This document shows, one piece after another, positions 16,066 through 24,070 of a stretch of 64,000 bases of DNA. The notes under the pieces are model-generated. The model did not search any database. It was not told where the DNA came from and saw only the letters and a program-made list of their open reading frames with translations. This DNA is from Mobiluncus sp963511525. Its GTDB lineage: Bacteria > Actinomycetota > Actinomycetes > Actinomycetales > Actinomycetaceae. Where the stretch lies: assembly GCF_963511525.1 (NCBI RefSeq), contig NZ_CAUPIY010000001.1:186001-250000 (forward strand), given 5' to 3'. The position numbers and the translations under genes were made by a program. Numbering within the stretch: position 1 is the first letter of the stretch; each line of letters begins with the position of its first letter.

Positions 16066-17335
16066 AGCGCTGCCTCCTCAGGACAATAACGGAAGCACCG
16101 AGCAAGACCGCGGAAATAACCAGCAGAATGACGATATCCTGCCAGTATCCGTCGTATCCGGGGTGAAAGAACAAGTTATAGTAGCCATCGGTGATGAGGG
16201 CAACCGGATTAAACTTGTTGACCATCGGAAAGCGGAAATCCACCGCGTAGCGCATCGCTCCGCCCATCATGCCTGCCAACATCGCCCCCAACATGGTCAC
16301 CGCGATGAGGACGCCAATCTTGGCGTTCTCTCCGCCGGGAACCAACGTGGAAATGGCCGCCCCGAAACTCAGACCTGCCAGGGCTCCCACTGAGGCCAGC
16401 AACACGGTTAACCCCCAGTTTGCGCCAAAATCGACCTGGAATAGGAAATGGCACAGCATTAGCAGCGCCAGCAGTCCAATCAATTCCACCAGGTAGCTGG
16501 TGATAATGCCGGAAATAATCAGCTTAGACTTACTGGTCGGGGACACGGCGATGCGCCGACCGATAACCCCCAGCGGTGGTTGAGCGTTATTCATGATTGT
16601 CAGCGAAAACATTCCCCCGTAGAGAGCCGCCATAGCTACAAGGGAAAAGAACTCCGCCATTAACAGGTCCATCGACTTGGGGCTGCGGTCTTGCAGGGTA
16701 AAGCCGCTGGAACTGAGCTGGTTTTGGACGGATTTGGCTATTTGTCCGGGGTTGAAAGCGGGCGTCCCAGGCGGAGGACCGGCAGGGCCATCAACTATGC
16801 CGGTCGCGGATGGTGTCAATGCGCCCTGCTGCGCGGTGATTTCTCGCTCGGTGAGAGTGGAAATCATATCCACCCGTTGGGTAATTTCGTCAAGAATTAT
16901 CTTGAGGATGGTCTGGTTTAGGCCGTTGGTGGCGATGGTCAGTTTTGCTTGGGCGTTTTTGACCATCCCTTCGCTAGGGGTGCCGGTAATTTCGACGATT
17001 CCGTCGACTTTTTCATTCTGGAGCAGCTCCTTGCCTGCCTCTAGGCTGGACACTTCCGTAACCTTCAGAAGAGGTTTGTCGCTGCCGGTCACGCTGGAAT
17101 CTCCGGTCTTCGCCAACTCGGCGAAGGCAATCTTAAAGGCACTGTCCTTGTAGACCTGGGAGTTTACGACCGCTACCGGCACCGTGTCAAAAGCTTCCTT
17201 GTTGACAATGTCGCCCAAAGCCACCTTGAACAATATCCCTAAAAGAATCGGGAAAGCCAAGGTCCAAAACACTAAAGAGCGGTTGCTGACCAGGACTTTG
17301 ACGTTATATAAAACCAGGTGTCCCATCTCAGTCAC
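16052..17335 (-). CDS. ABC-2 type exporter permease (first subunit)
   Basis: A 427-residue permease with an N-terminal helix (LVFWTLAFPILLGILFKVALG), a large extracellular loop of about 190 residues that ends with a Gly/Pro-rich stretch, and six C-terminal helices. The loop is longer than in the partner encoded downstream. It overlaps both neighbours: its start lies inside the ATPase gene, and its end overlaps the second permease by 14 bases. Stoichiometric coupled translation of a three-part exporter is inferred. Confidence 0.88.
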   Translation of the reverse strand: MTEMGHLVLYNVKVLVSNRSLVFWTLAFPILLGILFKVALGDIVNKEAFDTVPVAVVNSQVYKDSAFKIAFAELAKTGDSSVTGSDKPLLKVTEVSSLEAGKELLQNEKVDGIVEITGTPSEGMVKNAQAKLTIATNGLNQTILKIILDEITQRVDMISTLTEREITAQQGALTPSATGIVDGPAGPPPGTPAFNPGQIAKSVQNQLSSSGFTLQDRSPKSMDLLMAEFFSLVAMAALYGGMFSLTIMNNAQPPLGVIGRRIAVSPTSKSKLIISGIITSYLVELIGLLALLMLCHFLFQVDFGANWGLTVLLASVGALAGLSFGAAISTLVPGGENAKIGVLIAVTMLGAMLAGMMGGAMRYAVDFRFPMVNKFNPVALITDGYYNLFFHPGYDGYWQDIVILLVISAVLLGASVIVLRRQRYDSL

Positions 17336-18266
17336 GCAGTTCCTTGCCGGTGAGCTGCAAAAACACGTCGTTCAGCGTGGGGCGTTCGGAATAGATTGAC
17401 TCGTAGGCAACTTTTGATTCCACGAGGTCGTGAATCAGCGCCGAGACATTGTTTTGACCGTGTCCATAGATGATTTCCACGCTGCGGTTCTTGGTCTCGA
17501 CGGATTGGATTTGGGAATCACTGCGCAGTTTTTCCAACAGCGCTTCGGGCAGTTCCGCGCCTTGCAGAGTGATCTTTTCCTCGATATTCGACAGTTGTTT
17601 GAGTTCGTTGACGCTGCCCTGAGCTATGATTTTTCCCTTGTCGAGGATGATGATACGGTCGCAAATCTGTTCGACTTCCTCCATGTAGTGCGTGGTGTAA
17701 ACCACCGTCGCACCCCGGTCACGCAGGGTGACGATACCGTCGAGAATGTTGTTGCGGCTTTGCGGGTCTACCGCGACAGTCGGCTCATCGAGAAAAATGA
17801 GTTCCGGTTCGTGGGCTATGCCACAAGCTAGGTTCAGTCGGCGTAGTAGGCCGCCAGAAAGCTGTTTGGGGCGGAATTTCAGGTAATCCTGGAGCCCCAC
17901 CAGCTCTACCGCAGCGGCAATCATTTGGTCACGTTTCGCCTTGTTTGACACGTACAGACCGCAGAAGTACTCCAGGTTTTGCGCCACGCTAAGTTCGTTG
18001 AACACTGCCACGTCTTGAAACACCACACCAATGCGGCGCTTTATGTCATAAGCGTCGGGGCGCATTTCTTTTCCAAAAATTTTGACTGTCCCGCTGTGAA
18101 ATTTCAACAGTGACAACATACAGTTGATGGCGGTAGATTTGCCGGAGCCATTGGGCCCCAGTAGTCCCAAAATCTCGCCTTGGCGGACTTCCAAGCTCAG
18201 TCCGTCTAGGGCTCGTAATGTCTTGTAGTCCTTGGTCAGTCCCTGGACTTCAATCACGTTTGACAC
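17328..18266 (-). CDS. ABC transporter ATP-binding protein
   Basis: The ATPase that drives the two ABC-2 permeases encoded downstream. The 312-residue protein has Walker A GPNGSGKST (37-45), a Q-loop (VVFQD), the signature LSGGL (137-141), Walker B LIFLDEP (157-163) and a switch His (YTTHYMEE). The C-terminal 90 residues are an extra domain common in drug/antibiotic-export ATPases (DrrA-like). GTG at 18266 has AAGGA six bases upstream. It is first in the operon and begins downstream of the tRNA terminator on the same strand. Confidence 0.93.
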   Translation of the reverse strand: MSNVIEVQGLTKDYKTLRALDGLSLEVRQGEILGLLGPNGSGKSTAINCMLSLLKFHSGTVKIFGKEMRPDAYDIKRRIGVVFQDVAVFNELSVAQNLEYFCGLYVSNKAKRDQMIAAAVELVGLQDYLKFRPKQLSGGLLRRLNLACGIAHEPELIFLDEPTVAVDPQSRNNILDGIVTLRDRGATVVYTTHYMEEVEQICDRIIILDKGKIIAQGSVNELKQLSNIEEKITLQGAELPEALLEKLRSDSQIQSVETKNRSVEIIYGHGQNNVSALIHDLVESKVAYESIYSERPTLNDVFLQLTGKELRD

Positions 18267-18371
18267 TATGTTTCCTTGCGCCGTGGCCTATGAGTTCTCC
18301 AACATCGTAGACCCGCCCCAAAGTGCAAATTCGTGAATTTACCAGAACTTAACGCAACTTTTTCGCAAAAT

Positions 18372-18409
18372 AAAAATTACCGATTATCCTCGGATAATCG
18401 GTAATTTTT
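18372..18409 (-). terminator. Terminator of the tRNA gene
   Basis: A perfect 18-base inverted repeat (arms AAAAATTACCGATTATCC and its complement, two central bases), directly abutting the 3' CCA of the tRNA. On the minus strand it ends in TTTTT. Its near-perfect symmetry means it could also work in the opposite direction. Confidence 0.9.
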
Positions 18410-18485
18410 GGTACCCCGGAAGGGATTCGAACCCTTAACAAGCCGGGTTTGAGCCGACCGCCTCTACCAGTTGGGCTACCAGGGC
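18409..18485 (-). tRNA. tRNA with CAA anticodon (tRNA-Leu by anticodon), short variable arm, CCA encoded
   Basis: Read on the minus strand, the cloverleaf is: acceptor GCCCTGG with CCGGGGT (G1 paired to U72), D arm GCCCAACTGGTAGAGGC, anticodon stem GTCGG/CCGGC with loop CTCAAAC (U33, anticodon CAA, A37), a variable region of five bases TTGTT, T arm AAGGG-TTCGAAT-CCCTT, discriminator A73 and an encoded CCA. CAA reads the Leu codon UUG. Bacterial leucine tRNAs normally have a long variable arm, which this one lacks, so its amino acid identity deserves checking. A strong terminator follows at once. It is divergent from pdtaR. Confidence 0.88.
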
Positions 18486-18592
18486 ATGCTTTGTGAAGGT
18501 TTGGTAAATAACCCGTCGCAAAGACTTCATATATACTAAAGTATCTAACGAGAAAAGCAAATCGAGTCCACTCATGAGGGGGATCTGAAAAG

Positions 18593-19201
18593 ATGGCGAA
18601 GACGGCATCTGCAGCAAAGGACACCAAAGTACACAGGCGAGTAATTGTGGCCGAAGACGAGGCACTAATTCGTCTCGACATTATCGAAACCATGAAAGAA
18701 AACGACTTCGAAGTCGTTGGCGAAGCTGCCGACGGCGAGGAAGCCGTAACCTTGGCTTTGGAACTGGAACCTGACTTGATTGTCATGGACATAAAAATGC
18801 CGAAACTAGATGGCATCGCGGCAGCTGAAAAAATCATGAAGGAAGCCCCCTGCGCCATCGTGATGCTCACCGCTTTTTCCGATAAGGAACTCATCGAACG
18901 CGCCAAAGATGCCGGCACCATGGCGTACCTGGTGAAACCCTTTGACCCCAAAGATTTACTGCCCGCGGTGGAAGTAGCCCTGTCGCGCCACCAGGAGCTG
19001 CTCTCTTTGGAAGATTCCATCGCGGACCTGCAAGACCGGCTCAGCACCCGCAAACAGGTCGACCGCGCCAAAGGTCTTTTGATGGAAAAAATGGAGCTGA
19101 CCGAGCCAGAAGCGTTCCGCTGGATTCAAAAAACTTCGATGGATCGCCGCTTGTCCATGCGGGAGGTTGCCGACGCGGTCATTGACCAGCTGGGGGATTA
19201 G
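18593..19201 (+). CDS. pdtaR: Response regulator with ANTAR RNA-binding domain (PdtaR-like)
   Basis: A phosphorylation-controlled antiterminator. The 202-residue protein has a receiver domain (about 15-130) with acidic pocket AEDE, phospho-acceptor Asp66 in VMDIKMP and Lys115 in LVKPF, followed by an ANTAR domain (about 145-200; STRKQVDRAKGLLM, AFRWIQKTSMD), which binds paired hairpins in mRNA leaders. The partner kinase PdtaS is not in the window. A TATACT at 18532-18537 may be its -10 box, and a GAGGGGG stretch precedes the ATG. As in M. tuberculosis, it lies a short way upstream of polA. Confidence 0.93.
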   Translation: MAKTASAAKDTKVHRRVIVAEDEALIRLDIIETMKENDFEVVGEAADGEEAVTLALELEPDLIVMDIKMPKLDGIAAAEKIMKEAPCAIVMLTAFSDKELIERAKDAGTMAYLVKPFDPKDLLPAVEVALSRHQELLSLEDSIADLQDRLSTRKQVDRAKGLLMEKMELTEPEAFRWIQKTSMDRRLSMREVADAVIDQLGD

Positions 19202-19240
19202 TTCCGTTCAATAGTTTGCGTCCTCACCATTTGGAAAAGG

Positions 19241-19636
19241 TCACTTTTCCAGGTGTTCGACGATTGCGCAGCTCATCACCCCGGTGGAAATGACCTTGCC
19301 GCTGTCTTCGCTGACGTTCTCAAAACGGTAAACCGCAGTGCGTCGCCCCAAATGTACCGCGTCTACGGTACAAACAATGTTTCCGCCCAATCCCGGTTTA
19401 ATGTGGGTTATGTCAAGGTGTGCCCCCACAGTGGATTTTCCGGACTTTTGGGCCCACTTATAGGCTGCAAATGACGCCACTGTCTCAGCCAGCAAAGCGG
19501 CCGCGCCGCCGTGCAAAATTCCAAAAGGCTGGGTGTTGCCTTCCACCGGCATAATTCCAACGGCGTGTTCGGGCGTAATCTCACGGAAAGTGATGCCCAT
19601 TTTCGCAATCGCTGCACCAATGTTGTTCTCGTCCAT
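19241..19636 (-). CDS. PaaI-type hotdog-fold thioesterase
   Basis: A 131-residue acyl-CoA thioesterase of the PaaI/4HBT family. The hotdog signature is clear: FGILHGGAAALLAETVAS with the Gly-rich loop and catalytic acidic residue on the central helix, then VGAHLDITHIKPG and the final strand VISTGVMSCAIVEH. AGGAGG just before the ATG supports the start. It sits convergent with pdtaR and divergent from polA. The substrate (probably an aryl- or acyl-CoA) cannot be deduced. Confidence 0.9.
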   Translation of the reverse strand: MDENNIGAAIAKMGITFREITPEHAVGIMPVEGNTQPFGILHGGAAALLAETVASFAAYKWAQKSGKSTVGAHLDITHIKPGLGGNIVCTVDAVHLGRRTAVYRFENVSEDSGKVISTGVMSCAIVEHLEK

Positions 19637-19654
19637 TTTCGCCTCCTGGGTTAC

Positions 19655-19663
19655 TGGTAGCCT
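19655..19663 (+). promoter_or_regulatory. Extended -10 box of polA, probably leaderless
   Basis: TGG followed by TAGCCT (19658-19663) has the TGn extension, and the polA ATG follows after six bases. No ribosome site serves polA; the AGGAGG complement nearby belongs to the divergent thioesterase gene. Confidence 0.5.
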
Positions 19664-19669
19664 TAAGTC

Positions 19670-22465
19670 ATGGCTGAAAAACGTTTACTGGTATTGGACG
19701 GACACTCCCTCGCGTTCCGCGCTTTCTTTTCGCGGGATCCGGAAAGTTTCCGCACCTCCACGGGTGTCTATACCAATGCAGTACACGGATTTTGCTCTAT
19801 GTTACTAAAAATGATTCGCAGCGAAAAGCCGACCCATATCGGGGCGGCCTTCGATTTGTCGCGTCATTCTTTCCGTACTGATATTTATCCTGAATACAAG
19901 GGAGGACGCAGCGACACCCCCGAAGAATTCATTGGACAGGTCGAAAATATTCAAAAGCTGCTGACCGCAATGGGGATTAAGTGGTTGACAGAACCCAACG
20001 TTGAGGCCGATGACATTTTGGCGACTTTGACGGCAAAAGGGATTAAAAACGGCATGGAGGTATTGGTTTCGTCAGGGGACCGCGACACTTTTCAGCTTAT
20101 TTCCGACAACGTCACCGTGCTTTACCCGGGACGCAGTATTGCGGACACAAAACGGATGACTCCCCAAGCAGTAAAAGACAAATACGATGTCTGGCCCCAG
20201 CAGTACCCGGAAATCGCCGCCCTGGTGGGCGAGCACGCCGATAATTTGCCGGGCGTTCCTTTGGTCGGGGAAAAAGTCGCTGCGGCTTGGATTAATGAAT
20301 ACGGTTCCCTGGACGCTTTGCTGGAGCATCGCGACGAGCTCACAGGCAAACGTGGGGAAAATTTGCGTCAACACATAGAAGACGTCTTGCGGAATCGCCA
20401 GCTCAATCGGCTACGCACCGACCTGCAGCTTCGGGTCGGTTTAGAGGACTTGCACTGGACCGGCTTCGATGCTGAGGCAGTAAAAGCCGTGTGCGATGAG
20501 CTGGAGTTCAATCAGCTGCGCACCCAGATACTGAAACTTGGTCAAACTCTCGGGATGACGTCCGCCAATGCAGTAGCCTCCGGTGGTGCGTCCAGCGAGA
20601 TAGAGGAACCTGAACCACAGGATGCTGACGGTTTTGGGGTGATACCGAATCCTGAGCGGTTCCGTCTGGGGAGTGACTTCACCCCGGCACAGTTTGCCCA
20701 ATGGCTGCAAAGTACGGAGAAAAACAGTTTAGGTATTTGGGCAGTGGGCAACATCGGGGTCACCAATCCGCGGATTGACTGGCTGTTTTTGGCTACAGAC
20801 CAAACTCCCCAGGGGCAGTGCGTGTTGATTGTCCCTGACGAGCTGACACCGGAAACGGAACGTATGCTGCGCGATGCTATGATGGGAAACCGGGAAAAAA
20901 CCGTATATGACGCGAAATCGCTGCGTCACGCGCTGCGCGCCCACGGCTGGGAATTACACGGCGCGGTCACGGACGTGAATATGCTCGATTACCTGGTCAA
21001 TCCCGACGGGAACCGTACCAAGTTCGCCGGGGTGACGAAGCGCCTGCTGGGTTGGGAAATTGATGAGAAACCCTCCGACATCAGCAAGATCAGTGAACAG
21101 ATGACTTTGGACTTGGGTATGGAACTGGACGGAGAGTCCGCGGCTCAACCGTGGCCACAAACCCTGATTAATCAAGGTATCTATGCTTACGCTTTGCTGC
21201 GGATGCAGCCCATGCTCCAGCAGCTGGCGCGTTTCCGGAGGGTCGACGGGTTACTGGAATTGGAGAACCCACTGTCCCTGGTTTTAGAAAAAATGGAATA
21301 TACCGGGATAGGTATTGATACTTTTTGCCTTGATGAATTTGCTCAGAGTTTGCAATCTGAAGTTACTATGGCTGAGCAATCCGCTTTCGAATCCATTGGT
21401 CGCGAGGTCAATCTATCCTCCCCAAAGCAGCTGCAGGATGTTCTGTTTACCCAGCTCGAGTTACCAAAAACTAAAAAGACTAAAACAGGGTATACAACTG
21501 ATGCGAAAGCATTGGAGGAACTTGCGCGGTACAACCCACACCCGTTCCTCGAAGCACTTTTATACCATCGTGATCGGATAAAACTTTTACAGATTGTGCG
21601 CAATCTGCACGACCGGGTGGGCGATGACGGCAGGATTCATACCACTTTTGGGCAAACCGTGGCTGCGACCGGACGGTTGTCCTCCATTGATCCGAACTTG
21701 CAAAACATTCCGGCGCGCACCGCGGACGGGCAAAAAATTCGGGAAGCCTTTGTGCCTCAGAAACCCTACACCGCGCTGATGACAGCGGATTATTCACAGA
21801 TTGAGATGCGGATTATGGCGCATCTGTCCGGAGACGAGGGACTGTTGGCGGCGTTTGCTTCCGGCGAGGACCTGCACCGTTCGGTGGCGGCTTTGGTTTA
21901 TGGAGTGACACCCGATGAAGTGACCTCCACCCAGCGCTCCCACGTTAAGGCGACTTCTTACGGGCTGGCGTACGGATTGAGCGCTTTTGGTTTGGCCGGT
22001 CAGCTGAATATCTCTCAGAGGGAAGCCAAGGAGCTGATGGACACCTATTTTGAGCGGTTCGGAAAGGTGCGGGATTATTTGAATTCCATTGTCGCTGCTG
22101 CCACTAAGGTCGGTTACACGGAAACCATGCGCGGACGGCGCCGTTACCTGCCGGATTTGCGTTCTCCGAATCGTAACGTGGCTGATAATGCCCGACGCGC
22201 GGCACTAAACGCCCCCATCCAGGGCAGTGCGGCCGACCTTATGAAAGAAGCGATGCTTCAGGTTGATGCTGATTTGCAACGTGAACATTTGCAGTCTCGC
22301 GTTTTACTGCAAGTCCACGATGAACTCGTCTTAGAGGTAGCTCCCGGAGAAGAGGAGAGCTTGGAAACCTTGGTACGTAGAGCGATGACGGGTATCGCGA
22401 AACTGCGGGTTCCGTTGGAAGTCTCGGTGGGCATCGGACCTAACTGGAGAGCTGCAGCGCACTAA
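19670..22465 (+). CDS. polA: DNA polymerase I
   Basis: PolA fills gaps in excision repair and removes Okazaki primers. The 931-residue protein has a 5'-nuclease domain (1-290; LLVLDGHSLAFRAFF, VEADDILATL), a central exonuclease-like domain (about 325-530) and the polymerase domain with motif A DYSQIEMRIMAHLSGD, motif B KATSYGLAYGLSAFGL and motif C VHDELVLEV. In the central domain the first proofreading motif (usually DTET) reads GIWAVGN, so 3'-5' exonuclease activity is predicted to be absent, as in mycobacterial PolA. ATG 19670 fits a leaderless mRNA. rpsA, coaE and uvrB follow in the mycobacterial order, with insertions. Confidence 0.97.
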   Translation: MAEKRLLVLDGHSLAFRAFFSRDPESFRTSTGVYTNAVHGFCSMLLKMIRSEKPTHIGAAFDLSRHSFRTDIYPEYKGGRSDTPEEFIGQVENIQKLLTAMGIKWLTEPNVEADDILATLTAKGIKNGMEVLVSSGDRDTFQLISDNVTVLYPGRSIADTKRMTPQAVKDKYDVWPQQYPEIAALVGEHADNLPGVPLVGEKVAAAWINEYGSLDALLEHRDELTGKRGENLRQHIEDVLRNRQLNRLRTDLQLRVGLEDLHWTGFDAEAVKAVCDELEFNQLRTQILKLGQTLGMTSANAVASGGASSEIEEPEPQDADGFGVIPNPERFRLGSDFTPAQFAQWLQSTEKNSLGIWAVGNIGVTNPRIDWLFLATDQTPQGQCVLIVPDELTPETERMLRDAMMGNREKTVYDAKSLRHALRAHGWELHGAVTDVNMLDYLVNPDGNRTKFAGVTKRLLGWEIDEKPSDISKISEQMTLDLGMELDGESAAQPWPQTLINQGIYAYALLRMQPMLQQLARFRRVDGLLELENPLSLVLEKMEYTGIGIDTFCLDEFAQSLQSEVTMAEQSAFESIGREVNLSSPKQLQDVLFTQLELPKTKKTKTGYTTDAKALEELARYNPHPFLEALLYHRDRIKLLQIVRNLHDRVGDDGRIHTTFGQTVAATGRLSSIDPNLQNIPARTADGQKIREAFVPQKPYTALMTADYSQIEMRIMAHLSGDEGLLAAFASGEDLHRSVAALVYGVTPDEVTSTQRSHVKATSYGLAYGLSAFGLAGQLNISQREAKELMDTYFERFGKVRDYLNSIVAAATKVGYTETMRGRRRYLPDLRSPNRNVADNARRAALNAPIQGSAADLMKEAMLQVDADLQREHLQSRVLLQVHDELVLEVAPGEEESLETLVRRAMTGIAKLRVPLEVSVGIGPNWRAAAH

Positions 22466-22474
22466 AAACCAGGA

Positions 22475-22501
22475 ACCGGCACCGGAAGACCCGGCACCGG
22501 T
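22475..22501. terminator. GC-rich hairpin between convergent polA and symporter genes
   Basis: ACCGG (22475-22479) pairs with CCGGT (22497-22501), and inside these CCGG pairs with CCGG across AAGAC, separated by facing CA/CA bases. It is made of two direct copies of CCGGCACCGG (22476-22485 and 22491-22500). There is no T-run, so it may be a transcript end stabiliser rather than a classical terminator. Confidence 0.4.
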
Positions 22502-22521
22502 CCGCGGTAAGTTGGAATCGG

Positions 22522-23802
22522 TTACTTCACGTCTTCCAGATATTTATCGGTGTCGAAGTTGTTTTCACTGGCAAAGCTCTGGGCGATTTCTTTGTCGTTG
22601 TCGTCAATCTTGCCGCTCGAGAACCGCGCCATAAGCATAGCGATAGCACCATCGCCGGTCACGTTCGTAGCTGTCCCAAACGGATCGAGGGCGATGTAAG
22701 AAGCAATCATCAACGCAACTTGGGCATCGTTGAATCCCAGCATGGAGGACAAGATGCCGGTCGCCGCCATAATCGCACCGCCGGGAACGCCCGGAGCCGC
22801 CACCATAGTGACACCCAGCATAAAGATGAACCCGACGAACTGGGCGACAGTAACCTTAATATCGGAGGTCATAATGATAGCCAGCGCGAAAGCAGTAATC
22901 TTCGAGGTCGATCCCGCCAAGTGAATCGTGGCGCACAGCGGCACCGTGAACGATGCGACCGGGTCGGGAACCCCAATCTTCTTGACTTGACGCAGTGTCA
23001 CCGGAATCGTGGCGGCAGACGAAGACGTCCCTAGAGCGGTCGCGTAGGCAGGCAGCATCGTCAACAGAGCCTTGAAAGGATTGACCCCGAAAGCCAAACC
23101 GCCGACCAGGTACTGAGTGACCAGGATAACGACCTCCAGCACCAAGACCAGGATGACCACCACTGCCAGCACGGCAATGACGTTGTAAACCTCGCCGGTC
23201 TTTGTCATGTTGAGGAAGATACCAAAGATGTGAATCGGCAGCAGGGGGATGATAACTTTTTCAATCAACTTGATGATGATGGCGCGGAACTCCACGAAGG
23301 CGCGACGCAACGTGCCGCGGGACACCATAGACAAACCGATACCCATAATGAAGGACAAAATGAGCGCGCCCAGCACGGAAATCGGGGCGGGAATCTCCAA
23401 AGTCACCGCCGGGGCAATGCTTGACGCCGAAGGATCCGCAACGGAGGCCAGAGAACCCTTGCGCAAGAAGTTTGGCAAGACGTTCTCGGAAATGCCATAG
23501 GTCAGGAAACCGGAATACATAGTCGAGATATAGGCGACCAGAGCGGTCAGTCCCAGCCACTTCGCTGAACCGGAACCGAGGTCAGCAATAGCGGGGGTCA
23601 CCAAACCGATAATGATCAGCGGGATACAGAAGTTCAGGAACTGGCCGAACAAAGAGTTGAACGTGGCAAAAACCACAACGACGGTCTTGGGAACGAAAAA
23701 CCCAAAAATAATGCCCAGGACAATCGCGATGACAACCCAGAGCAAGATGCCACCCTTTTTGAAAAAATTAACTAGAGACTGCATTCCTGCATTAAACCAC
23801 AC
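22522..23802 (-). CDS. Dicarboxylate/amino acid:cation symporter (DAACS/SLC1 family)
   Basis: A secondary transporter that imports dicarboxylates or amino acids (Glu, Asp, Ser) with Na+ or H+. The 426-residue protein has eight hydrophobic helices, the re-entrant loop motif GTSSSAATIPVT and the second hairpin with PGVPGGAI, followed by ALDPFGTATNVTGDGAIAMLM, where family members coordinate substrate and Na+. GTG 23802 has AGAGG upstream; ATG 23784 is an alternative. Exact substrate unknown; the family's usual NMxGT-type motif here reads TATNVTGD. It stands alone between polA and rpsA. Confidence 0.92.
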   Translation of the reverse strand: MWFNAGMQSLVNFFKKGGILLWVVIAIVLGIIFGFFVPKTVVVVFATFNSLFGQFLNFCIPLIIIGLVTPAIADLGSGSAKWLGLTALVAYISTMYSGFLTYGISENVLPNFLRKGSLASVADPSASSIAPAVTLEIPAPISVLGALILSFIMGIGLSMVSRGTLRRAFVEFRAIIIKLIEKVIIPLLPIHIFGIFLNMTKTGEVYNVIAVLAVVVILVLVLEVVILVTQYLVGGLAFGVNPFKALLTMLPAYATALGTSSSAATIPVTLRQVKKIGVPDPVASFTVPLCATIHLAGSTSKITAFALAIIMTSDIKVTVAQFVGFIFMLGVTMVAAPGVPGGAIMAATGILSSMLGFNDAQVALMIASYIALDPFGTATNVTGDGAIAMLMARFSSGKIDDNDKEIAQSFASENNFDTDKYLEDVK

Positions 23803-23937
23803 TTTTCACATACCTCTTTCATCTGGTTGACTCTCGCCCGCTGACCCGGGCTGGCCCCGCGAAAAACCCGCTTTTGGTCGCAGTACTTGCCGGAGAGTCT
23901 CGGAAAGTAAATTCTGGGGGTCTATTTCGGTTTTAAT

Positions 23938-23966
23938 TTGGACACGCTGGCGCTATCCAGTAAGAT
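23938..23966 (+). promoter_or_regulatory. rpsA promoter
   Basis: TTGGAC (23938-23943) and TAAGAT (23961-23966) are exactly 17 bases apart, the best sigma-70-type promoter in the window. It gives an mRNA leader of about 98 bases before rpsA. The rest of the 268-base gap (23803-24070) shows no gene. Confidence 0.75.
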
Positions 23967-24070
23967 GGATGCTTGGTGTTTTATCGCTTTCAGGTGGTTT
24001 TTTGAGCCTTCTAGGAGCGAGGCAGCACCGGTAATTATTCCTACTACCTGACCTTGGAGTCACCAACTAA

